Source of the DNA: Blautia liquoris
Lineage (GTDB): Bacteria; Bacillota; Clostridia; Lachnospirales; Lachnospiraceae
Direction: 5' to 3'
Assembly (NCBI RefSeq): GCF_015159595.1
Contig: NZ_CP063304.1
Location: forward strand, 1,302,001 to 1,366,000
DNA: 64,000 bases
The number at the start of each line of letters is the position of its first letter. The first letter of the stretch is position 1. A program made the translations under genes and the position numbers. Shown piece after piece: positions 56,016-63,433 of this stretch. Below the pieces are notes generated by a model. The model was not told where the DNA came from. It did no database searches and saw only the letters and a program-made list of their open reading frames with translations.

Positions 56016-57197
56016 TTATCTAACACTTGAAAACAAACGATCCGCCAAGATAGGGCTTCCCGCAAGATAACTCTGATCAGAATGGAGGATTGTATAACCA
56101 TTGCAGTACTGATTAACTTCGGCATTACTATCCTTCATGGAAAAAGGTTTTCCATAAATCTGTCCATCTTTTTTATATAGAAACAATCTTTGATATAAAT
56201 CAAAAGGCCCGGCTCCGGATACAGTTTCTGTAAGTATCACTTCCTGGTAACTGTGAGGAGCATCACTTCCCATTGCGTGATAATAAAGATCTTTAATCCC
56301 CCAGGAAAGTACAGCGAGTGCAGCTGCAGGTGGTCCAGGAAGGTTAATAACAGGTTTATCTTGTATCAGGCTGAATACAGCCGGCCTTCCTGGGACGCAA
56401 CGCACACCATGTGTAAAAAAACTCGACTCTTTCTCTAGAAGATGAACGGTGAAATCTTCATTACCCTTGGATGAACCACCATTTACAATTAAAATATCTG
56501 CTGAATCCAATGCAGTAAAAATTGCATTTCTAAGACTGTCATGATTGTCATAACAGATGGGGAGACAGGTTACATCTGCTCCCCATTTAGACATAATCAT
56601 CTTGATCAGACTTCCGTTTGTTTCTATATTTTTTCCACGTGTCAGAGGAGTTCCAGGTTTGATCAGTTCGCTTCCTGTGGGAAGAAAGACAACTCGTGGA
56701 CGTGCTTTTACCTCCACAGTGGTGTATCCTCCGGCAAGGAGACTTGTCAGTGAAAGCGGGGTCAGAATATCGCCTTCCTTTACTAGTTCATCGTTCTTTG
56801 ACATAAAACTTCCGGATGTACGCACACCCTCACCGGGAACAGGTTCTTTTGAAAGATCCAACTTAACTCCACTTTCCGGAAGAAAAGTGACGGCTTCTAT
56901 TCTTATCACCGTGTCAAATTCATCAGGAAAATCATCTCCGGTATCAGCACGGCAGAAGTCCTGATCTTTAATCCAGACGGAAGTGTCTGGCATTCCATCT
57001 GAAAAAGAGGCTGATTTTACTGCTATTCCGTCAAAGGCAGAACTTCTGACAAGAGGAATTTGGTTACCAGATTGATACGATTTGGCACAGATACGTCCCT
57101 CAGCCTCGTCGATTGGAATGGTTTCTGTGCCAAGTTGTGGACGCCAGTGTTCGTAGAAATGATGAAGAAGTTTATTACGTGTTGGTAATTTATCCAT
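56016..57197 (-). CDS. MoeA-like molybdopterin molybdotransferase homologue
   Basis: 393 residues, close to the usual MoeA length. The MoeA landmarks are diverged but visible: SSAFDGIAV (usual SAMDGYA, with the catalytic Asp kept), FLPTGSELI for the MPT-binding start, NGGSSKGNEDF (usual GGxSxGxxD) and PGRPAVF...VINLPGPPAAAL. MoeA inserts molybdate or tungstate into molybdopterin. This copy heads an importer operon and has no other moa/moe genes nearby. It may be a transporter-linked metal-insertion or metal-sensing paralogue. Confidence 0.85.
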   Translation of the reverse strand: MDKLPTRNKLLHHFYEHWRPQLGTETIPIDEAEGRICAKSYQSGNQIPLVRSSAFDGIAVKSASFSDGMPDTSVWIKDQDFCRADTGDDFPDEFDTVIRIEAVTFLPESGVKLDLSKEPVPGEGVRTSGSFMSKNDELVKEGDILTPLSLTSLLAGGYTTVEVKARPRVVFLPTGSELIKPGTPLTRGKNIETNGSLIKMIMSKWGADVTCLPICYDNHDSLRNAIFTALDSADILIVNGGSSKGNEDFTVHLLEKESSFFTHGVRCVPGRPAVFSLIQDKPVINLPGPPAAALAVLSWGIKDLYYHAMGSDAPHSYQEVILTETVSGAGPFDLYQRLFLYKKDGQIYGKPFSMKDSNAEVNQYCNGYTILHSDQSYLAGSPILADRLFSSVR

Positions 57198-57337
57198 AGT
57201 AAACAGATATCCTTTCTCATTCGAATTTTTTAAAAAGCTACTTTGAATTGAAAAAGCGTTATGTATTTAAAAGTACAACCCTTATTATACAGATTTTTTT
57301 TGAAGAATCAAGCTCAATGGAAGATTTTTTTATTTGT

Positions 57338-57366
57338 TTGACGCCATTGGTTTTAAGTGTTATAAT
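57338..57366 (+). promoter_or_regulatory. Promoter of the cobalamin-controlled operon
   Basis: TTGACG at 57338, 17-base spacer and TATAAT at 57361. Near-consensus, about 30 bases before the cobalamin riboswitch. The 57198-57741 gap also holds the riboswitch and its terminator. Confidence 0.85.
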
Positions 57367-57394
57367 TTTCAAAGTTATAATTGAATATGAAAAA

Positions 57395-57558
57395 GTTTAG
57401 GTTATTTAGTATTAATAGGGAATCAAGTGCAAATCTTGAACAGCCGCCGCTACTGTGAGATGGGGACGGATATTTGGATACCACTGGACATAGATGAAAG
57501 GACTGGTCCGGGAAGGTGAATATTCGGCTGAACCAAAGTCAGGAGACCTGCCTTAACT
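57395..57558 (+). promoter_or_regulatory. Cobalamin riboswitch
   Basis: All conserved blocks occur in order: GGGAATCAAGTGCAAATC, the B12 box ACAGCCGCCGCTACTGTGA, CCACTGG, CCGGGAAGG, and AGTCAGGAGACCTGCC. This is a full adenosylcobalamin-class aptamer. A terminator hairpin ~90 bases later completes a transcriptional switch: bound cobalamin should reduce expression of the downstream importer and nitrogenase-like genes. Confidence 0.95.
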
Positions 57559-57643
57559 TATAAAACAGATTTCGGTGGAGATTTTTGTGAAGTTTCTGAT
57601 ACATATAGAGATATTGTATAGATATTATATAGATCAGATATTT

Positions 57644-57672
57644 AATCTGCCTTCAAAGGCAGATTTTTCTAT
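57644..57672 (+). terminator. Riboswitch-controlled intrinsic terminator
   Basis: Perfect stem ATCTGCCT-TCAA-AGGCAGAT followed by TTTTCTATTTTT. It lies between the cobalamin aptamer and the first gene, as expected of an expression platform. Confidence 0.85.
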
Positions 57673-57741
57673 TTTTATGCCTGCTTTTATTATTCATTTA
57701 TAAGCTATATCTGACAACCAAATTTATTATGGAGGCTTCAA

Positions 57742-58809
57742 ATGAAGAAAAAAGTATCAGCAGTATTGATTATGTGTCTGACTCTTGCACTGGCGCTTAG
57801 TGCATGTGGTAAGACTACATCGACAACATCTAAAAGCAAAAGCACATCAGCACCCACTGAAATTTCGGCAAGTTCAAAACCAGACGCTTCTCAGGCAACA
57901 TCAGAAAACGTTACCACTTATCCACTTACAATTGAAAATTATGATGGTGATGGAAACAAGGCAGAACAGATATTTGAAAAAGCTCCCGAGAGGATTGTAT
58001 CCAATCAGCCGCAGGCGGTTCAGTTATTGCTCGCATTAGGCCTTGATGATAAAATCGTTGGAGCCAGCAAGAGCGTCGGCGATGTAGGAGAAACTTACCG
58101 CGACAAATTCAATGCTTTGAATATTATTAGTGACACAGATAGTCCTTCCAAGGAGGTTGTTATTGCTCAGAAGCCAGATATTATCATTGGATGGGGTTCT
58201 ACATTCAATGAAAAGGCACTTGGAAACATCAGCGAGTGGAATGATAAGGGAATTAATACATATATCATGGACAATACTGCATCTGATGAAAACAATCGTA
58301 CAGTTGAAAGAATTTATACAGATATAGAAAAACTGGGAAAGATTTTCGATGTGCAGGAAAGGGCTTCTGAGATGATTGATGATATGAAACAGAAGCAGGA
58401 ATCCATCGAAAAGAAAACATCCACACTTTCAGATGATGAAAAAGTTAAGGTGCTGACCGTTCAAATTGTAAAGGAGAATGAGTTCTTTGGACGTGCAAAA
58501 AAAGATCTTACAACTGATCTTATCACAAAAGCCGGTGGAATCTCGCTGGATGAGACATTTGGCTCTCAAAGTGTCGAAAATCTGATCAATCTAAATCCGG
58601 ATGTTATCCTGATCATTAATAGGACAGACTCTACAGCTGACGATAAAATCAAGGCTTTGAAAGAGAATCCCTCTCTGGAAAAGGTGAATGCAATAAAAGA
58701 TGATCGCTTTGTATCGGTAGATTATGTAGATTTCTATGGTGGAAACTATGAGACAACGGATACTGTCACAGACATGGCGAAAGCATTCTACCCGGACCTT
58801 TTTAAATAG
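57742..58809 (+). CDS. B12/iron-type ABC transporter substrate-binding lipoprotein
   Basis: 355 residues. Signal peptide and lipobox LSACGK (Cys22), a Ser/Thr-rich linker to ~60, then a BtuF/FecB-type fold (ERIVSNQPQAVQLLLALGLDDKIVGAS; KPDIIIGWG). Preceded by GGAGG and the cobalamin riboswitch. Substrate is not certain: the riboswitch suggests a corrinoid, but the downstream nitrogenase-like genes leave open other metal chelates. Starts a co-directional run of six genes. Confidence 0.9.
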   Translation: MKKKVSAVLIMCLTLALALSACGKTTSTTSKSKSTSAPTEISASSKPDASQATSENVTTYPLTIENYDGDGNKAEQIFEKAPERIVSNQPQAVQLLLALGLDDKIVGASKSVGDVGETYRDKFNALNIISDTDSPSKEVVIAQKPDIIIGWGSTFNEKALGNISEWNDKGINTYIMDNTASDENNRTVERIYTDIEKLGKIFDVQERASEMIDDMKQKQESIEKKTSTLSDDEKVKVLTVQIVKENEFFGRAKKDLTTDLITKAGGISLDETFGSQSVENLINLNPDVILIINRTDSTADDKIKALKENPSLEKVNAIKDDRFVSVDYVDFYGGNYETTDTVTDMAKAFYPDLFK

Positions 58810-58853
58810 TCCGGAGGAGAAACTTATGGATGACATGAGGAAATAACTGAGGT

Positions 58854-59921
58854 GTGATTTTGAAAAAGAAGAAAAACTTCCCATTAAGTATCGTTTTGAT
58901 TGTCATGTCTGTTCTATTGATTCTTTCATTGATTTCAGCTATTACATTTGGGCCGGTGCCAATTAAGACTATGGATGTGGCAAAAGTGATTTGTTATAAA
59001 ATTTTTGGGATTCAGACAGCGCAAGCCAGTGAACTTTTAAATGGTCCGACGATGGAGATTATCTGGAATATCAGGCTTCCCAGAGTGCTTATGGCAGTCG
59101 TAGTGGGAGCAGGACTTTCACTGTCTGGTGTTGTCATGCAGGCCGTTGTGAGAAATCCACTTGCGAATCCATACGTTCTTGGAATATCTTCTGGTGCGTC
59201 ACTTGGTGCAACAGCAGGGATTCTTCTGGGGATGTTTTCCTGGTTTGGGGCACTTGGGATTTCTGTTGGAGCGTTTGCAGGAGCCCTTTTGACTTCAATG
59301 TTTGTCTTTGCTATTGCGTTTTCGGGAAAAGGACGCGGAAATACGATTAAACTTCTTTTGGCTGGCATGGCGGTCAATGCAATCTGTTCCGCTTTTACAA
59401 ACTTTATCATTTATATTGCAAAAGACGCGGAGGGAATTCGATCAGTTTCTTTTTGGACCATGGGGGGACTTACCAGTTCCTCCTGGAACCTGCTGCCAAT
59501 ACTATTCGTTGTGACAACTGTGATGATAGTGTTCTTTCTGACACAGTTTCGTGTGTTAAATGTACTTCTGGTAGGAGAAGAGTCTGCCATGACACTGGGG
59601 ATTAATGTTGCAAAAGTCAGAAAATTTTATCTTGTCCTTACCTCTTGTGTAACCGCAGTAGTAGTCGCCGCATCAGGAACGATTGGTTTTGTCGGTTTGA
59701 TTGTTCCCCATATTGTGAGAATGATCGTGGGTTCTGATCATAAAAGAGTGCTGCCGATTTCGTTACTGGGTGGTTCAATCTTTTTAATCTGGTGTGATGT
59801 TCTTGCAAGAATGATTATGTACAATAGTGAGATACCGATAGGCATCATTACATCCATGATTGGCGGTCCATTTTTCATTTATCTGATGCTCACGAAAAGT
59901 TACGGATTCGGAGGTGAATGA
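58854..59921 (+). CDS. B12/iron-type (FecCD) ABC transporter permease
   Basis: 355 residues from a GTG at 58854; a TTG at 58860 with GAGG seven bases upstream may be the real start. About ten hydrophobic segments and the FecCD motifs RLPRVLMAVVVGAGLSLSGVVMQAVVRNPLANPYVLGISSGA and GFVGLIVPHIVRM. C-terminal PIGIITSMIGGPFFIYLML. Partner of the flanking ATPase and binding protein. Confidence 0.92.
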   Translation: MILKKKKNFPLSIVLIVMSVLLILSLISAITFGPVPIKTMDVAKVICYKIFGIQTAQASELLNGPTMEIIWNIRLPRVLMAVVVGAGLSLSGVVMQAVVRNPLANPYVLGISSGASLGATAGILLGMFSWFGALGISVGAFAGALLTSMFVFAIAFSGKGRGNTIKLLLAGMAVNAICSAFTNFIIYIAKDAEGIRSVSFWTMGGLTSSSWNLLPILFVVTTVMIVFFLTQFRVLNVLLVGEESAMTLGINVAKVRKFYLVLTSCVTAVVVAASGTIGFVGLIVPHIVRMIVGSDHKRVLPISLLGGSIFLIWCDVLARMIMYNSEIPIGIITSMIGGPFFIYLMLTKSYGFGGE

Positions 59922-59922
59922 A

Positions 59923-60687
59923 ATGAATATTAAAACGAAGAATCTCTCCGTTGATATCGGCAGGAAGAATATTATACATGATGTGAGTATAGACGTAGAA
60001 AAACATGAGTTTGTTGGGATTGTTGGCCCTAATGGGAGCGGCAAATCCACACTTTTAAAATCTGTTTATCGAGTGTTAAGACCGTCAGCGGGAATGATTG
60101 AAATTGATGGAAAATTGCAAAATGAAATATCACTTAAAGAGTCGGCGAAAAAGCTTGGGGTATTGACACAGAGTAGTGATCTAAGTTTCGACTTTACAGT
60201 GGAAGAGGTTGTCATGATGGGGCGTACCCCTCACAAGAAATTAATGGAGCCGGATAGCGATGAGGATTATGAGATTGCCCGTGATTCTCTTAAAAAAGTT
60301 GGAATGGAAGATCTGACTGACAGAGAATTCAATACTCTCTCCGGAGGAGAACGGCAAAGAGTGCTGATTGCCAGAGCTTTGACGGGTCAGCCAAAAGCAT
60401 TGATTTTGGATGAGCCGACAAATCATCTGGATATTCATTATCAGATCAGCCTATTGGAGATTGTAAGTTCCCTCGGAATTGAGGTGTTTTCTGCTATGCA
60501 TGACTTAAATCTGGCAGCCACCTATTGTACAAAAATTTATATGATGAAAAAGGGACAGATTGTAAGCTGTGGAACACCAAAGGAAGTTTTTGTACCCGAA
60601 ATGCTCAGGGATGTATTCGGTGTCAACGCAGAAATCAGTGAGAATCGCGAAAACGGGCGTATCAATATTATCTACACGGGAATTTAA
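59923..60687 (+). CDS. B12/iron-type ABC transporter ATPase
   Basis: 254 residues from the ATG at 59923 (GGAGG eight bases upstream, just after the permease stop). Walker A GPNGSGKST, Q-loop LTQSSDLSFDF, signature LSGGERQRVLIAR, Walker B ALILDEPTNHLD and switch His in SAMHDLNLAATYC. Completes the second importer of the window; the next gene begins 45 bases later without a terminator. Confidence 0.94.
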   Translation: MNIKTKNLSVDIGRKNIIHDVSIDVEKHEFVGIVGPNGSGKSTLLKSVYRVLRPSAGMIEIDGKLQNEISLKESAKKLGVLTQSSDLSFDFTVEEVVMMGRTPHKKLMEPDSDEDYEIARDSLKKVGMEDLTDREFNTLSGGERQRVLIARALTGQPKALILDEPTNHLDIHYQISLLEIVSSLGIEVFSAMHDLNLAATYCTKIYMMKKGQIVSCGTPKEVFVPEMLRDVFGVNAEISENRENGRINIIYTGI

Positions 60688-60732
60688 GCAAAACTTTAGT
60701 GCTGCTACAAAAGGCGGCGGAATGGAGTAGTT

Positions 60733-62226
60733 ATGAAACAATATTATTTTGAGGATCTACTCATCTCTATGTATCCCTCCGACTTGCTGCATTCCTTTGG
60801 CATAAACGGAAAGATATCAGGCAGTATCTATGCGGTGGGGGAGATGCAGGGAGTTCTGCCAGTGATTCATGGACCCAGAGGCTGTGGCTATCATTATCGT
60901 TTTTCAGCAAGAAGAAGACATTACCCTTATTTTAATGTTATTTCCAGTGATCTCTCAGAGAAAGAGATCATCTACGGAGGTGAAGAAAAATTATATCAGA
61001 CAGTTTGTGACGCTTATCAGAGATATCATCCAAAACTGATTCTTGTAATCCCAACACCGGCAAGTGATATTATTCATGATGATCTAGAGATCGTTGCGGC
61101 AAAAGCAAGAAAAAAGGGAATTCCGACAGTTGCTGCAAAGTCTGAAACTTTTTCTCACAGAGACAAGAATTTCAGTCGGAAGAGATTGGCAGAAGTTTCA
61201 AAGCAAAAACCTGAGCAGCAGAAGAACATTCCTTTTGACACGAAGGGCTGTGGATATACAGAGGCTCTCCTGGCAATTATAGAAAACATAATGGAGAAAC
61301 AGGACGTACAGCCAAGAACGGTTAATATAGAGACAATTGCCTGGGGGAAGCATGGAAGACAAGTGATCGAGGAGATAAAAAAGACGCTTCGGGAAGTAAA
61401 TGTACAAGTAATATCATATTTTCCGTCAGACAGCTATGAGAACATAGTTCAAATGCCGGCAGCTTCGTTAAACATTGTCAGGAGGATCAAGTGGGCAAAA
61501 AAAATGGAGGAAAAGTTTGGCACACCATTTCTTGCGGTTAACACTGCAGGAAAATATCAGGGACTGGATGGAATCTGCCATTTTTACCATGATATTGGAG
61601 AATTTCTTGGTATATCAGAAGAGATGGATGCATTAATTGCGGATAAAAAGAAAAAAACTTCAGCAGCAGTTTGCAGTTTCAAAAAAACGTTTGCAAAGTA
61701 TCATGTTATCTTGATATCAAGGAATCTGCAGTCTCTGCCTCTGATGATAAAGAAGTATCAAGATGAATTTGGATTCAAGATTCGGTGTTGCTGCGGTATT
61801 TACACGCCGAAACACAGGGAATATCTGCAAATTGATGATCGCGTTTATGAGAATCTGGTACTCAGGGTTCGTGATACGATCAATCAGTATACACCACAGA
61901 CCAAATTTATAATGAATCCTTCTGATGAGGAGCTGATGAATGAAGTGCTCTATTGTCAAGTAGCTTTCGGCACGGATGATCCTTATTATGAGAAATTAGG
62001 GATTCCTTTGATTCATTCTGCTGAAGAGAGTATGCCGCTTTCTTTTGAGGCCTATGTTCGTTCCATGGGTGAGGTATATGAAAAAGTATCGTGTTCAAAG
62101 AATAAACCGGATCTTTTAATAAATGCTCTTGGTTTCGACAGAGAAGATCCTCTGATCTTAGATGAGAAGAATATACAGGCGGCGAGAAAGATGTGGGTTG
62201 AGACTTGGTTTCAGAAAGGAAAATAG
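60733..62226 (+). CDS. Nitrogenase-superfamily NifD-like subunit (unknown substrate)
   Basis: 497 residues, similar in length to NifD. HGPRGCGYHYRFSARRRHYPY (~46-66) matches the NifD P-cluster region HGPVGCGQY...RR, keeping Cys51 (NifD Cys88 position). The positions of NifD Cys62 and Cys154 are taken by Ser31 and about Thr108. No equivalents of the FeMo-cofactor ligands Cys275 and His442 are recognisable. So it should hold part of one interface cluster but no FeMo-cofactor. It is followed by a NifK-like gene one base later. Substrate unknown. Confidence 0.85.
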   Translation: MKQYYFEDLLISMYPSDLLHSFGINGKISGSIYAVGEMQGVLPVIHGPRGCGYHYRFSARRRHYPYFNVISSDLSEKEIIYGGEEKLYQTVCDAYQRYHPKLILVIPTPASDIIHDDLEIVAAKARKKGIPTVAAKSETFSHRDKNFSRKRLAEVSKQKPEQQKNIPFDTKGCGYTEALLAIIENIMEKQDVQPRTVNIETIAWGKHGRQVIEEIKKTLREVNVQVISYFPSDSYENIVQMPAASLNIVRRIKWAKKMEEKFGTPFLAVNTAGKYQGLDGICHFYHDIGEFLGISEEMDALIADKKKKTSAAVCSFKKTFAKYHVILISRNLQSLPLMIKKYQDEFGFKIRCCCGIYTPKHREYLQIDDRVYENLVLRVRDTINQYTPQTKFIMNPSDEELMNEVLYCQVAFGTDDPYYEKLGIPLIHSAEESMPLSFEAYVRSMGEVYEKVSCSKNKPDLLINALGFDREDPLILDEKNIQAARKMWVETWFQKGK

Positions 62227-62227
62227 T

Positions 62228-63433
62228 ATGAAATGTGCAGATTCATGCAGGCTGTTTGGGGCATATCAGGCAGTTTCAGGCATAGATGGCAATGTGGTAT
62301 TGCTACATTCTGTGGAGGGGTGTAATTTTGGAACGATGAGTCTTCACCTTGCGGGAAATATGCAGAACATGCGTCAGGCGGGAACAATCATGGGAGATCA
62401 GGATATTATATTTGGCGGGGAGGAGACATTAAGAGAATCAGTAGACCGTGTACTGAAGTTATACCATCCAGATGTTATCACGGTGATTACCGGGTGTGCT
62501 CCTGAGATTATCGGAGATGATGTAAGAACGGTCACGTCACAATATGACTCAATTCTTCCAGTTGTCTATATTAATGGTGCAGGATTTAAAGGACATTTTG
62601 AAACTGGATATGAAGATGCACTGATAACGATCGCCAAGAGACTTACGGTTGATTCAAAAAAAACATCTATCCCAGTTATCAATATCCTGGGGATGAATTA
62701 TGATGATTTCAAGATCGATGCCGATATCAAAGAGTTTAAGAGAATCCTTGGGAATAAAGTAAAACTTAACTGTGTAACGGCCAGATGCAATCTGGAAGAA
62801 TTTATGCATATGAGCAGGGCGGGGCTGAATATTGTCTTTTCTAGAGGAAGGAAATTGGCTGAGTTTCTAAAAAATGCGTATGGAACTGAGTTTATTGAGA
62901 TGGACTATCCTTATGGAATCACAGGAAGCTGTCATTTTCTTGATAGTGTCGGAAAATTTTTTGATATTGATTTTTCTGAAGAAAAAGAGAGACTAAAACG
63001 AGAATTGGAAGAAAGGTTAAAAAAATGCTATAGCTATTTAAAAGCTTTCTATGGTCTTCCGGTTTCTGTATTCGGAGAAAGTGGAAGGGCATCTGGAATG
63101 CGTAGATTTCTGGAAGAGGAACTGGGAATGGATGTCGTATCTTTGGGAATATCATCTGATGAGTTTAACATGGATGATTTCATTACCCAAGCATGTAAAA
63201 GTGATGCTGCTCTCATCTTCGGAAGTTCTTTCGAGGCAGATATTGCCGATCAAATGGAGATTCCTCTTATTCGATATCTCTATCCCGTATTTGACTGGAT
63301 TTCCATCTCAGACAGCCCCTATATTGGTGGAAAAGGTGTGATTTACATTATAGAAGATATCTTACATACAGTGATTAACTGCCGGAAAAACAAAGGAGGC
63401 TTATATTTTGAAAAAAATATGTGTTTACGGTAA
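62228..63433 (+). CDS. Nitrogenase-superfamily NifK-like subunit (unknown substrate)
   Basis: 401 residues from the ATG at 62228. Cys7 (SCRLFGAYQAV), Cys32 (HSVEGCNFG) and Cys90 (VITGCAPEIIGDDV) match NifK Cys70, Cys95 and Cys153 with identical spacings of 25 and 58 residues. The DQDIIFGGEETLRE segment matches the NifK/NifE-type FGG motif. Shorter than NifK. With Cys51 of the NifD-like partner it could form one [4Fe-4S] cluster at the subunit interface. The 3' end overlaps the nifH-like start. Confidence 0.87.
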   Translation: MKCADSCRLFGAYQAVSGIDGNVVLLHSVEGCNFGTMSLHLAGNMQNMRQAGTIMGDQDIIFGGEETLRESVDRVLKLYHPDVITVITGCAPEIIGDDVRTVTSQYDSILPVVYINGAGFKGHFETGYEDALITIAKRLTVDSKKTSIPVINILGMNYDDFKIDADIKEFKRILGNKVKLNCVTARCNLEEFMHMSRAGLNIVFSRGRKLAEFLKNAYGTEFIEMDYPYGITGSCHFLDSVGKFFDIDFSEEKERLKRELEERLKKCYSYLKAFYGLPVSVFGESGRASGMRRFLEEELGMDVVSLGISSDEFNMDDFITQACKSDAALIFGSSFEADIADQMEIPLIRYLYPVFDWISISDSPYIGGKGVIYIIEDILHTVINCRKNKGGLYFEKNMCLR

